A stretch of DNA of 64,000 nt, taken from NCBI GenBank assembly GCA_024364735.1, contig JAGFNQ010006457.1, forward strand, positions 124,001 through 188,000. Reading direction: 5' to 3'. Below, in pieces: positions 11,849-23,810 of the stretch (position 1 is the first letter of the stretch; each line of letters starts with the position of its first letter). The position numbers and the translations under genes are program-made. The notes under the pieces were generated by a model that was not told the origin of the DNA, made no database searches, and worked only from the letters and a program-made list of their open reading frames with translations. The DNA is from Boesenbergia rotunda (taxonomy: Eukaryota; Streptophyta; Magnoliopsida; Zingiberales; Zingiberaceae).

Positions 11849-14398
11849 TGATAAGCACCATTTTATTGATTATTTTAATTGCTAAAATCCATGTTTGACC
11901 CATGTTTTTATTGCTTAATTATGATTTTACCCTAGGTTTTGGAACTTTATCTTATTTTGGACTTAATTGCAAAATTACATATTTTTTGGGTTATTTGGCC
12001 ACTAATTTTTTGATATATTTTTGTAGGCAAGAAAGGATCCTGGACCTAGGGCATATTGGGTCAAACTTGAGTCAGAAGTGAACCGGATCGAATTATCAAG
12101 CCTACGATTAATCCGGGCCATCCGATTCAAGAGCGGCTAGATCTGAGTCATCCGGGACGATCTGAAGCAATCCGAGCTACGATTAGGGTTGATCAAGCTC
12201 TATGATCAAGATCTGAAGGTTTCATCCCAATCAGAGCTAAATCAACCGTTGGATCAAGCAAGGAGGGCTCTAGAGCGTCCATTCACAGATAGAGTTGATC
12301 TGGACCATCCGTTGCACATCTGGAGGATCCGAGCTACCACAAGGCAGATCCTGACCCCAGATCATCATCATAAAAGTTTGGCTCAAATCAGACCAAGATC
12401 TACCGTTGGATCTCCTCCGATCAATCTGGGCCGTCCATTGATAGCTATTTAACCAAAAATGCCCAGCGCTTCTCCCTGTCGCGTCTCCGCCGCAGTCATC
12501 TTCTTCTTCATTTCTTCACTGTTTTAGCTCATTTTTCTTCATCAAAGGAGGCGCGTCACTCAATCTCCACCTTGGATCGAGTTCTGAGTCTTTGGGGATC
12601 GATTTCTTGAAGAATTCTGTCCATTTGCGCTGGAACAGGGCTTGCTTGAGGGTTTCGGCATTTCCTCAGTCCGACTCCTTTCTTCTCAACCACAATCCAC
12701 TTCCAAGCTTCTGAGCCATTTGTAGGGGTTCTCAGATGAGTTTAGAAGCCTCGCAATTCATCATTGCAGCTCACCCAATTGAGATGGAGTGAATCGGATC
12801 AAAATTTCCACCAAGTGCAGATTGGAGCAGATTTGAATTCAGAAACGAATTTCCACTGATTTGCTGTGCCTAGGGGTTCGAAGCCGGCTCTTGATTGACG
12901 ACCAAGAAAGTTCTTGAGCTTAGGGAGTGATTGAGTTTGGATTTCTTAGTTAATTTCGTTTATTAGTTGTAATTTTCATTACTGCTGTAGTTTAGTTTCT
13001 GTTTCGAATTTCAGATTTGGTTAATCTCGTTTCATACTTGTTTCTGCTTAATCTAGCTTTAATCCTTCAAGTTTAGTAGTTTAGGAACTTGTTTAGTGAT
13101 AGAGTGAGTTAAATTTCAATTTACTTTGGTTTATTTTAGTTGCGTGCCATTTAATTACCTTGCGTATCAATCCCCTGTTTTCAGCTTTCGAATTACTGCA
13201 CTCCATTCAGTTTACTACATTTTCATTTCTGAAAATTGGTTTCGAATTCCTCAGTTTCTGCATCCATCTGTGATTGAATGTTGCATCGTTACATTTGCTT
13301 TACATCAATTATCTTGTACAATTTATAGATTTGCATTCAACTCAGTGTCGGCACATCAATTTCCATTACTGCACAGTCTAGTTATTTCTGCGATTGGGAG
13401 TTGATAAGTTTCTGAATCATGTGTCAATGAATATTAGTTCTTAGCCTTGTTTCTGAAACATTAGATGTTGCTTTGAATTTGAGTTTGTTCTGCTCGATTT
13501 GTGCATGTCATCTGTGGATGAATTTCTGAAATCCATGTCTGAATTCCTGCTGTGAAGCTCCATTTCTGAAGTTATCCATCTGTGGTCGAATTTTGTCCAT
13601 TCAATTCTTCAAAGGTTTTCACTAATAGCAAGGTTTTCAAGCCTATTCGATTGTTTTCATTTCAGAGTTGTTGGTATTAATTTTGGTACTCCATATCAGT
13701 TTTGGCACAAGAGCTTTCTTCTCTTGAGTATCAAGGTTGTTCACTTTTTCCATTTTGTATCAAGTTCATGTTTAAGCAGTGATTGGCACCAAGTTATAGG
13801 GTGTCTTTAGATTGCTATATGATCTGAAATCGACTGGTACTGCATTCATCCGTTTCCGAACTTAGTTTGCACTTGTTGACCACCAAAACTTGTAGCTAAA
13901 TTGAATTGAAGTTGGTACTTGTTCAAATTCTTAATTTTTGCATGCTTTTCATTGTATCAAGCTGATTTGTTTCCAAAAACTCAATCACTGCCTTTATTTC
14001 ATTGCTTGGCATCTTGATTTGCTTTTGAAATCAGAAATCAATTTTAAACAAATTGCTTAAGGGCTTTAGATGAATAAGTGATCCAATTGGTTGAATCTTC
14101 AATTGCCATTACTTTGGTTAAGTTACATGGTTAAGATTTTATCCCTTTCATTGTTATTTCATTCTTGATTGCAACCCAAAACCCAGATTCACATTCGAAA
14201 CCCGAAATTCATTAACGACACCTAAATACAAGCGCGAATCAAACAACGTCAACTAGCCCCGAGAAAAATACGACCAGTGGCCCCTATATTACATTTTCAG
14301 ATTTTGATTGTAAAAGGGTTTCCAGCTATTCATTCACATCTAAATCTGATGGTCCCAACAATTCGTGATAAATTTAATCTAGTATTTCGGGGCTGTCA
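11849..14398 (+). mobile_element. Athila-type solo LTR, about 2.55 kb, inserted in LTR A3
   Basis: It starts TGATAAGCACCATTTTATTG, close to the TGATAACTACCATTTTGC start of the Athila LTRs at 27191 and 49234. It shares further blocks with them: the GGATC-TGGACCTAG region near 12036, the series of GATC-rich CCGTTGGATC blocks (12060-12440), and the AAAAATACGACC-GGCCCCTATA block near 14265. No PBS, gag or pol is present. Flanks are gcctg (left) and gccga (right), so the target repeat matches at only 3 of 5 bases. The right end at 14398 (GTCA) is inferred from where family-A LTR sequence resumes. It is a subfamily distinct from the full element downstream. Confidence 0.7.
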
Positions 14399-15627
14399 GC
14401 CGACCCATCTAACCCAATTGGATGAAATCCCTTAATGAATTAAACTTATTTAATTCACCCATTAAGTCTTTAAAAGACTTAGCCATTCTATGCGTCCGAT
14501 GCGTCTAAAATAAATTCAGTTTTGACTATTGTTTGGACTTACCAAAAATAGTCTATCTCGATTGGAGAATTCAATTCTCAACTCGTTTTAAATCGTTCGA
14601 ATTACTCGTTATGCGTGTGACCAAATAGGCTTTCAATTTATGTTGGTCGTCCATAATTAACTAATTAATTATAGAACGATCAAGATTGGCACCTAGTAGT
14701 ACATCATGATCCCCAATTAATTGAAAGATCAACGGTTGACCTCAGAAATGATTCTAAAACCCTTCAGCAGCTATAATGAATCGTGCCCCATTCCCTTCAC
14801 CATCTTATACCCACTTAGTTCAGGACATGGTCTATGTGTGTCAGTCCCCACTAGGCTGACTACGTCACACCTAGCCCAAGTAACGTTTCCTCGTCCTATG
14901 GATTCTAATTACTCTCATGTATTGAAGAGATTCATACTCTGAACATGTCATGCTCTGGCCAGAGACTTCGAGTAACAATCCGACGATAGGCCTCGGGTAT
15001 ACATCTCCTCGCAAGGAGTGGTGAATCCTTTGTAGGCTGTTCAAACATCTTCGGGCACTTCGGTTTATACCCAATCATCCTGGGTCCACACCTCCTTGGA
15101 GATGCTTGCTTAAGATGTCAAAATATAAGTCTCCATGACCAAGATGACTTGAACACCGCAAGTCAAAGGAACATCGCACTTAAGCTGCAGTAAGAACTTC
15201 ACTGACATATCTATATGTAGACTACCATATGAAGTTTTACAGCCAGTCACTCCAATGAACTAGTTCCCTTAACTAGCATTCATGTTTATCTCCGGACATC
15301 TCAATTTCACCAGCCAGTGAGAATCAGTTGATTAGAGAATAACTCATGCTAGTCTCAACAGAATTGATAGTGTCCGTATTTATCAATTCATTGACTAGGG
15401 ACAATTTCAATACTTCACAATTGCACATGTAGAGGTAATCACTAGTTGTGAATTCATCACAAATTCTCTCATGCTGTGAATTGTATTGCGGACATTCAGT
15501 AAATGAGTTTAAGATCTCAATCAAATACACAAACATGTATACTCAAATAGTGAATATTCATTTATTAAAATAAATGATTACAATCATAAGGTGATTGTCT
15601 TAGGACACTTCTCTCATATCACTAACA

Positions 15628-17043
15628 GTGTGCGCCTACCGCGATCCGAGATCACCAAGAACACCAACCAACCCACTTCTTCAACCGGCCGAAAACCCTA
15701 AACCCTAGGGCTTGCGCCGCAGCACCTCCTCCACTCCCTTTGTGCCGCCGTCCACCGGAGCCGGCTCCAAGCCCTCCGAATCTATGGTGCACCTTGAGAG
15801 GAAGATGAAGAAGAAGAAGAAGACAAAAACAACCCTCTTCTCAGCCACAAAACCCCTCAAACTCCTTCTTCTTCCCTCTTGTGCCGCCGCCGCAAGGCAG
15901 CCCTTGCGCCGCCTCCTCCTCGCTGGTGCCTCCTCAGCCCTTCCCGAGCCTCAAACAAGGTAGAAGAGATTCCTACCATGCTTCCTTGAGTCTTGGCCGA
16001 TGCTTGGTGGAGGAGGAATAGAGGAAACCGAAGGGAGATCCCTTCTCCCTATTCGGCGCCGAGAGAGAAAGAGAGAGGGAGAGGGTGAGGGTTTTTCCTT
16101 GGCTCTTGGGGTGATTAATTGGTTTGGTTTCTTGATCTCATAGGGTATATATAGGGCTAAGGCAGGGACCAAGAGGAGGAGTTGGTTCTTGGCGCGCTAA
16201 TGGATCCAAACCCGATCCATTAATTAGGATTCATTCCACTAAAGGATCCTAATTGAAATCACCTCACCAACCCCCATATTTTAATATGGGTTCCACATAT
16301 TACGAGTCATCCATCCCCCCGTGTTTAAGATCACGCATGCCAGTTAATTAATTAAATTACTGACAATTTAACTTAATTAACTTCTGGATCCTTGATTAGT
16401 ACCACTCAACCTTTTTCAGCGTGTCGGATCAAATCCACCTGCAGGGTTTGGCACAGTGAACCTTTTGAGCTCATCAATGGGGCATCATCATCCTGACTCT
16501 CCAGGACACGGATTCCGTCAATAATTATCAGCACATCATATTACTAATATTATTTCCCAACTTATCGGTCTGTTGATCTAGCATAATAGATCTCGTCCTT
16601 TGATAAATCAAAGAAATAATAAATAATAATATATGCCCAATATTATTTCGGGAGTAAGGGATCGTCCTCCATAATAACAACTGAGGTCCTATCCAATTTA
16701 TTTAGTCAGTACAAAATTTGATAACCTCGGGTTTCGGTCCTACTCAATGCACTCATAGCACACTAGTGTAGTCTTATGGTCAAGACCAACCACACCTGAC
16801 TACACTACAATCTTCCCGATGGTTTGTCCATTTCCATCTAGGTTGTGAGCCTCTATTTATGCTATGTATGGCACCGATAACATGATCGTCCATGTGACAC
16901 CACACACCATGTTATCTACAATGCTAAGCAATGGGACTTCGTGTATGTACTATTATAAACAAACACCTAGTGTAGTGTGATTCTCTTTTCATAAAAGATG
17001 TTCATATAAGAAAAGTCATGTCTTTTAGTATACACATCCAACA
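15628..17043 (-). mobile_element. Copia family-B LTR fragment (copy B2)
   Basis: It matches the family-B LTR at 17183-19521 with clear divergence. Shared parts are the ACCTCACCAACCCCCATAT block, the CCCCCCGTGTTTAA block near 16316, the ACACCACACACCATGTTATC block near 16899, and the end TATACACATCCAACA at 17029-17043. Its TATA box (CTATATATA on the minus strand) is near 16144-16154. The other part of this LTR lies left of LTR A3, outside the window. The sequence after it is Tekay gag-like (from 17044, gacac), so B2 inserted into the Tekay element. The open frame at 15712-15963 is LTR sequence and not a gene. Confidence 0.8.
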
Positions 17044-17182
17044 GACACGAGTCAGGAGGTTGAGAGGCCCACTAGGGTGGAGTCGACTAGTCGGGGATCA
17101 ACTCACCAGGACCTTTTGGGTAAGCTGAGGCCTCCAGCACTGAGAGTACCTCTCCTTATCTGACAGCAGTTTCTGTCATACC
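17044..17182 (+). pseudogene. Tekay gag N-terminal remnant
   Basis: This is a short block between LTR B2 and copia B1. It encodes a low-complexity, Ser/Pro/Arg-rich stretch (DTSQEVERPTRVESTSRG, then a Leu/Pro-rich run), as expected upstream of the conserved gag domain in Tekay elements. It is assigned by position: its last bases atacc are the left target duplication of copia B1, and the gag continues at 24550. It has no diagnostic motif by itself. Confidence 0.5.
17178..17182. repeat. Left target-site duplication (atacc) of copia B1
   Basis: The five bases directly precede TGTTGGG, the outer end of the 3' LTR. The same five bases occur at 24545-24549, directly after the outer end of the 5' LTR. 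Confidence 0.9.
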
Positions 17183-18119
17183 TGTTGGGTATGGCTTGGT
17201 GGGTTTCCTAACCGGATACTTGGTCGATCCGAGAGACCTCTCTATGCCTACGGATTAAAAAATTTAATCTGAATAGAGTGTCGTTTACCATCGACCATCT
17301 CGTGCCATATCGAACGATTCAAATTGCAACTTAGCCAATTACCAAAATTGGTCTTGCAATTTGCTCGACCATTCGACCGCGGAAAAGGCGACGAGTTGAT
17401 CACCGGCTTTTGTGTTTATGGTCGGGGTCCAGTTAAATAATTATTGACTATGATTCGTAATCAAAATAATTAAATAACAAATATGAAATGACGAGGCAAT
17501 TGAATAAGGTACAAATAAGAATGAAAGGAGCCAAGGAAGAATATACCTTCCGTTACCTTACGATCTTCTACCGTATAACCCTCCCCTCTTGGACGTCGTG
17601 TGGGCGACGATCTCCCAAGAACCGTGGTCACCAAGTTGATCCCCTCTCCGTGCGCCAACCACTCCCCAACCAAAAGGATGTCGTCGGCCGCTCCTAGGAG
17701 ATAATCCAAACACAAAACCTTACTATTTCTCTTTTCTCCACCGTCGACACTCGAGCTTCTTCTCCACAGGGAATTCTGCAAATTGCACGCAACTTCTCCG
17801 CAGAACAAGTTGAGCGACTTGTCTTCTGCAAGCTGCGTCCGCAACTTTTCGACTGTTGCAACTTTTCTCCCTTTAGCAAAGAGACGTGAGCCACTTTGCA
17901 ACCTTGGAGTTGCAACTTTGCTCACGGGAAAATTTTTTCTCATATCCACAAGTTGTCGTGAGCAGCTTTTATAGGAGAAGGCCATTCAATGAGCATGCAT
18001 TATGTTTCATCCAATTAATTTCATGCATTTCATGCGTTTCCAATTAAGCCAACCTTCGCCAGCCGAAGCCAACCGGTCGATTAATTAAACAACTCCTCCA
18101 CTACCTTGAATCCACCTGC

Positions 18120-18480
18120 ACCCACGCATGAAGAAGAAAACGGCACCGCCGTTTTGCATGCATGGCCCCGTGCGTGTTGATCCATGGAGAAGAACGGTTG
18201 AGCAGGTCTCCACCTCGTTTAATTAAGTTTTATGAGTAACTTAATTAAATCCTTCTCCACCGCCGGAATCAGCCCGCACCCGTGCATGAAGAAGAAAACG
18301 GCACAGCCGTTTTGCATGCATGGCCCCGTGCGCACCGTTCCGTGGAGAAGAGAAAACTTAATTGCATGCGTTGCTTGCAATTAAGTGGAGAAAAGCAAAA
18401 ATTAATTGCATGCGTTGCATGCAATTAAGTGGAGAAAAGCAAAAGTTAATTGGAGAAGAATAAAATTAATGCATGCATTG
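18120..18480. repeat. Direct repeats rich in RY (CATGCATG) motifs in LTR B1
   Basis: A block of about 50 bp (GAAGAAGAAAACGGCAC, GCCGTTTTGCATGCATGG) occurs near 18128 and again near 18286. Two to three copies of an approximately 47-bp unit follow (AATTGCATGCGTTGC, AATTAAGTGGAGAAAAGC) from 18360 to 18450. The unit is full of GCATGC and CATGCA, the core of plant RY elements bound by B3-domain factors. It lies downstream of the TATA box in the transcribed direction. Confidence 0.65.
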
Positions 18481-18626
18481 CAATTAATTGGGAGAAGAGA
18501 ATTTTTCTCTTCTGTTCGGCGGCGCCGAGTGAAACGACGAAAGAGAGAGAGGAGAGAAGAGTTGAGGCTAAGGTTTCTTGTGATCTATTGGATTAATCAT
18601 CAACTTGGTTCCATGCCACCATGGGG

Positions 18627-18635
18627 TATTTATAG
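18627..18635 (-). promoter_or_regulatory. TATA box of LTR B1
   Basis: The minus strand reads CTATAAATACCCC, a close match to the plant TATA consensus. The equivalent part of the 5' LTR has been deleted, so the gag-pol frame of this copy lacks its normal promoter. Confidence 0.7.
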
Positions 18636-19521
18636 AGCTACGGTAGGGACCATGAGAAGGAGTTGGATCTTGGCCTGCTAATGGACCCGGTCCATTAATG
18701 AGGATCCATTCCACTAAAGGGCCCTCATTGAGTTACCTCACCAACCCCCATATTTACATATGGGCTCCACTTATTACAAGTCGTCCATCCCCCCGTGTTT
18801 AAAATTTCGAATGCCCGTTAATTAATTAAATTACTGACAATTTAAATTAATTAACTTCTGGATCCTTGACTAGTACCACTCGACCTTATCATCATGCCGG
18901 ATCAAATCCACCTGCAGGGTTTAGCATGATGAACCTTTCGAGCTCATCAAGGGGGCATCATCAACCCGACTCACCAGGACACGGATTCCGTCAATAATCA
19001 ACGGCACATCATATTATTAATATTATCTCCCAACTTACCGGGCCTATCGATCTAACAGAATAGATCTCGCCCATTGGTAAATTAAAGAAATAATAGTTAA
19101 TAATATATGTCCGTTATTATATCGGGATTAAGGGATCGTACTCCATAATAAAGTCTGAGGTCCTATCCAATTATCGAGTCAGTACAAATTAGATAGCCTC
19201 GTGTTTTGATCCTGCTCAATGTACTCAAAGCACACTAGTGTAATCCTATAGTTAAGACCAACCACACCTAATTACACTACAACCATTCCGATGGGTTGTC
19301 CAATTCCATCTCGGTTGTGAGCCTCTATTTATACTAAGCAAGGAACTGATAACATGATCTTCCGTGTGACACCACACACCATGTTATCTACAATGCAAAG
19401 TAATTGGACTTCATGCATGTACTAATATAAACAGGCACCTAGTGTAGTTGTGATTCTCTTTTCAAAATAAAGATGTTCATATATATAAAAGAAGCATGTC
19501 TTTCAGTATACACATCTAACA

Positions 19522-19532
19522 ATCTCCCACTT
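19522..19532 (-). other. Polypurine tract of copia B1
   Basis: The minus strand reads AAGTGGGAGAT directly before the TGTTAG start of the 3' LTR. This is the usual plus-strand primer site of plant copia elements. The family-A elements carry AAGTGGGAATT and AAGTGGGAGTT at the same place. Confidence 0.88.
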
Positions 19533-19536
19533 ATAC

Positions 19537-22500
19537 TCAAAGACTTTGTTGTTCTCTCACAGTCATACATCTGACTCCCATATCCTCCACATGACGATCA
19601 AAAACTCTAACTGGAAGAGCTTTAGTGAAAGGATCTGCCAGGTTGTCCTCTGATGCAATCTTGACGACAGCCACTTCACCTCGCTTTACGACTTCTCGTA
19701 TCAGATGGTACTTGCGCTCTATGTGTTTACTTGCCTTATGGGCTCATGGTTCCTTCGAGTTTGCAACTGCACCACTGTTATCACAATAGATTGTGATAGA
19801 TCTTGGAAAACCAGGAATCACATTCAAGTCCATGATGAAGTTCCTGAGCCATACAGCTTCTTTAGCTGCCTCTGAGGCTGCCACATACTCAGCTTCCATT
19901 GTGGAGTCCGCTATGCATTTTTGCTTGACACTCCACCACACAATGGCTCCACCTCCTAAAGTAAATACAAATCCTGAGGTAGACTTACTCTTGTCCCTGT
20001 CTGACTGGAAATCCGAATCTGTATAACCCACAGGGACTAATTGGTCTGCCCGATAAACCAGCATATAATCCCTAGTCCGTCTCAGGTATTTCAATATATG
20101 CTTTACTGCATTCCAATGTCCCTGTCCAGGATTACTTTGATATCTGCTAACCATGCCCACGGCAAAACAGATGTCTGGTCTCGTACACAACATAGCATAC
20201 ATGAGGCTTCCTACTGCCGAAGTATAAGGAACCGCCTTCATTTCCTCTATCTCCTTTGATGTTTTCGGACACATCTCCTTGGATAGAGGAACTCCATGCC
20301 TGAAGGGAAGGAAACCCTTCTTGGAGTTTTCCATGCTAAAACGAGCCAGGACAGTGTTAATATATGAAGCTTGGGATAAGCACAACATCCTTTTCTGGCG
20401 ATCCCTTATGACCTTGATCCCAAGGATGTGTCCCGCTTTTCCTAAGTCCTTCATTTCAAACTGTTTTGACAACCAGACCCTTACGTCTGATAACACTTTG
20501 ACATTGTTGCCAATTAACAAAATGTCATCTACGTAAAGTACAAGAAACACCACTACGTTTTTGTCACATCTCTTATATACACATGACTCATCCGGGCTTT
20601 GAGTAAATCCATATGACTGAATTACTTCATCAAAGCGAATGTTCCATGATCGCGAAGCTTGCTTCAATCCATAAATAGACCGATTAAGCTTGCATACTAG
20701 ATGCTCTTTGCCCTTTTCAATGAACCCTTCTGGCTGCTGCATGTAGATGGTCTCCTCAAGACTTCCGTTAAGGAAAGCTGTCTTGACGTCCATCTGCCAT
20801 ACCTCATAGTCCATATGAGCTGCTATAGACAAGAGAATCCGGATCGACTTAAGCATGGCTACCGGTGAAAAGGTCTCCTCATAATCGATACCCTCTTTCT
20901 GAGTATATCCTTTAGCAACAAGCCTAGCTTTGAAGGTCTCAACCTTCCCGTCTGATCCTCTCTTTCTTTTATAGATCCACTTGCATCCAATGGCTTTTAC
21001 ACCATTGGGTAGTTCTACTAGCTTCCAGACATGATTAGAATCCATAGATTCTATCTCAGAGTTCATTGCCCTTTGCCAAGAATCTGCATCCTTATCTTGG
21101 AGGGCCTCGTCATAGGTCCAGGGATCTGGTTCATATTTACCAGAGACCAAGTCTGACGACCCTCCCAAAAACATGAACCTTTCAGGCTCTCTAACAACCC
21201 TCCCACTGCGACGAGGCAACACCTGTGTATCTTCTGTGACACGCGGTGCAGTGACTTGTGGTGTATCCTCTTGTACAATTGGTCCTAAGGTTGGAATGTC
21301 CCCTCTTAACTCTTCAAGCATTAGTCTACTCTTGGGCTTATGGTTCATCACATAGTCTTCTTCTAAGAATCTGGCATTCGTGCTAACGATTACCTTCTGA
21401 TCCTTAGGATTATAGAATAGACCACCCTTCATTCCTCTAGGATAGCCTACGAACAAACATACCTCCGTACGAGATTCCAACTTATCAGTATCTCCCTTCA
21501 GCACATGCGCTGGACTACCCCAAATGCGAACATGTCTTAGACTGGGCTTGCGCCCAGTCCACAGTTCTGTTGGAGTAGAAGGGACTGACTTTGACGGAAC
21601 CAAGTTCAGTATGTACGCTGCCGTTTCCAGAGCATATCCCCAGAATGAATCAAGTAAGTCTGAATAGCTCATCATTGACCTAACCATTTCCATCAGAGTC
21701 CTATTCCTTCTTTCTGCCACACCGTTCTGTTGGGGCGTACCGGGTGCAGTCAGCTGGGACTGAATCCCAGCTTCTGATAGGTAGGTCCTAAACTCTCCAG
21801 AGAGGTACTCGCCACCACGATCAGATCGTAGTGTCTTGATACTTTTACCTCGATGTTTCTCCACATCAGCCTTGAACTCCTTGAATTTATCAAAGCATTC
21901 AGACTTGCGGCGTATCAGGTAAATGTATCCATACCTCGAATAATCGTCAATGAAGGTAACGAAATATTCAAAGCCACCTCTAGCTTGGATTGACATAGGA
22001 CCACATAAATCAGAATGAATCAGTTCTAGCACATCTTTGGCCCTGTACCCCTTAGCCTTGAAAGGCCTCTTGGTCATCTTACCTTCTAAGCAAGACTCAC
22101 AGGTCGGGAAGTCTTCCACCACTAATGAACCCAAGGGCCCATCAGCTATCAACCTCTGAATCCTACTAAGGTTAATATGACCAAGCCTAAGGTGCCAAAG
22201 ATATGTCTGATTCATCTTAGAAGGCTCCTTTCTCTTATTTAGGTTAGACGATGAGCTATTAACCTCTGTGGGAGTCCTTGGTTCTAGAGTGTATAGATTG
22301 CCAATCATAGTACCCGAACAGATAATCTCTCTATTTCTTTTTATAACAACTTTGTTATTGAAAGCAACAGAATATCCATCCATAATTAACTTAGAAACTG
22401 AAATCAAATTCTTTCTAAATGTGGGTACATATAAGCAAACTCTCAGAACTAATACTTTATTTCTCTCAAAAGACAAATAAAAAACTCCCACTGAAACTGC

Positions 22501-23472
22501 TGTCACTTCCGTAGCATTGCCCATATAGACCACGATTTCTCCTTCAGCTAGCCGTCGGGTTTCCTGGAACCCCTGCAGAGTATTGCAGACATGGTCAGTG
22601 GCTCCCGTATCTACACACCAGGTATTGGTAGATAGCACCGCTAAACATGTTTTAACGACTAAGCACGAAGAAATACCTTTATCTTGACGACGGGGACAGT
22701 CCGCCTTCCAGTGTCCAGTTTGCTTACATGTGAAGCACTTGCCTTTCAGCTTCTTCACGCTAGTCTGATGTCCCTGCGATGTAGCTACCTTCTTGAACCC
22801 TCCTTGTTTCTTCTTCTTCTTCTTGCCTTTCGGCATAGAAGAGGAAACCTTCTGAGTCACTAAGGCCTGTGAGTTCTGACGAAAGAGCCCCTCTGCCGAC
22901 TGGAGTTCTCCCAGGAGTTCCCCCAATGTATACTCATGCTTATTCATGTTATAATTGAGCCGGAACTGCTCAAAACTCCTAGGCAGAGATTGGAGTATTA
23001 TATCGACCTAGGATTCCCCGTCGATAGTTCCTCCAAGAACCTCAATCTCGTTGAGGTGGGCCATCATCTTTAGGACATGATCCCTTACGGGTGTCCCTTC
23101 GTCCATAGTGGTCGTCATCAGATTCTTCATCGCCAGCTGCCTAGCGGCACGACTCTGGTGCCCAAAAAGCTCCTGAAGGTTCAGCATCATATCACAAGCA
23201 GTGGGCATGGCCTGATGCTGATGTTGCAGTACATTCGACATAGATGCCAGAATGTAACATCGCGCCATCTCATCTGCCTTAATCCATTTCCTGTAATGCT
23301 CCTTCTGCCCTTCACCAGATTTGTCGCTAGGCTTATCAGGACATTTTTCGGTGAGCACAAATTTGTACTCTTCAGCCGTAAGGACTATGTCAAGGTTTCT
23401 CTTCCAGTCAATATAGTTGGGTCCAGTAAGTTTATTCTCCTTAAGTATTGTAGCTAGTGGGTTAAAAGCCAT
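19537..23472 (-). pseudogene. Copia B1 gag-pol polyprotein, about 1311 codons, two premature stops
   Basis: It encodes all retrotransposon proteins in one frame. From the probable start (MAFNPLAT, codon at 23470-23472) the order is: gag with a UBN2-type core; zinc knuckle CFTCKQTGHWKADC (about residues 246-259); protease with WCVDTGATDH (about 288); GAG-pre-integrase LWHLRLGH and CESCLEGKM; integrase with HSDLCGP, FIDDYSRYGY and NGVAERRNRT; reverse transcriptase with LYVDDILLIG; and RNase H with YTDSDF and YCDNSGA. Its natural end is the TGA at 19537-19539, just before the polypurine tract. Defects are a TAG after GTIDGES (at about 23005-23007, from CAG) and a TGA at 19741-19743 in KEP-AHKASKH (from CGA). 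Both are single C-to-T changes, so the frame is otherwise intact. A start 10 codons upstream is possible but lacks family support. Confidence 0.92.
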
Positions 23473-23810
23473 TTTGAAAATCCTGAGAATCACAACACAC
23501 ACTACTTTAGAAATCGAAAATAAATTGATTCCTCACAACAATAAATTTTTGAAATCAACCAACACCTCTAAACACCGAGAAATTCACATGCCACGATGGT
23601 GTGGACGTATACGAATTTCCACATTCGTAAGAGAAGGTTTTACCCATTAATCTTACTATCTTATCAACCTAACTTTTTGACAAGTAAGATTAATAGTTGG
23701 TCCACTTTGGCTTTACAAAATAATAGCAGTGACTCCGATGGGGAGGATACTATTATTCGCATCTAAGTGTTTACCATTACACGACACTAAGAAAATTATC
23801 TCTGATTATG
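23473..23810 (-). other. Remnant of the copia B1 untranslated leader
   Basis: This non-coding stretch lies between the gag start and the truncated 5' LTR. No sequence resembling the initiator-methionine primer site occurs here, although family A shows one clearly. The leader ends abruptly at 23810 (TCTGATTATG), where homology to the interior of the LTR begins. It is the left edge of a deletion. Confidence 0.7.

Larger units (their letters stand above)
11085..15627 (-). mobile_element. Copia family-A LTR (copy A3), left end cut by the CACTA, split by an Athila-type LTR
   Basis: From 11085 the sequence follows the family-A LTR at 31904-34170 and 39458-41690, starting at the ccttggaagctcc block. 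It passes a TATA box at 11419-11426 (minus strand) and the AAACCAA-rich repeats, and resumes at 14399 after the inserted LTR. It ends in the family signature ATCACTAACA at 15618-15627. The first 200-odd bases of the LTR must lie left of the CACTA. It sits inside a family-B LTR, whose sequence starts at 15628. Whether this is a solo LTR or one end of a full copia cannot be told from the window. Small open frames at 14721-15074 and 15324-15536 recur in all family-A LTRs and are not genes. Confidence 0.86.
17183..19521 (-). repeat. 3' LTR of copia B1, 2339 bp
   Basis: In element orientation it reads TGTTAGATGTG...ACCCAACA. The boundary is fixed on the inner side by the polypurine tract and on the outer side by the atacc duplicate. 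Open frames at 17470-17985 and 18406-18681 lie wholly in the LTR and match no known protein; I treat them as chance frames. Confidence 0.9.

Noticed and set aside
15712..15963. Small Ser/Arg-rich protein gene
   Set aside because: It lies wholly inside the copia B2 LTR and is low-complexity, with no matching frame in LTR B1.
17470..17985. 171-codon minus-strand gene
   Set aside because: It falls inside the copia B1 3' LTR, shows no recognisable domain, and three other frames are open over the same stretch, so it is chance openness.
23473..23810. Primer binding site for copia B1
   Set aside because: No TGGTATCAGAGC-like sequence in either strand; the site was most likely removed with the 5' LTR interior.
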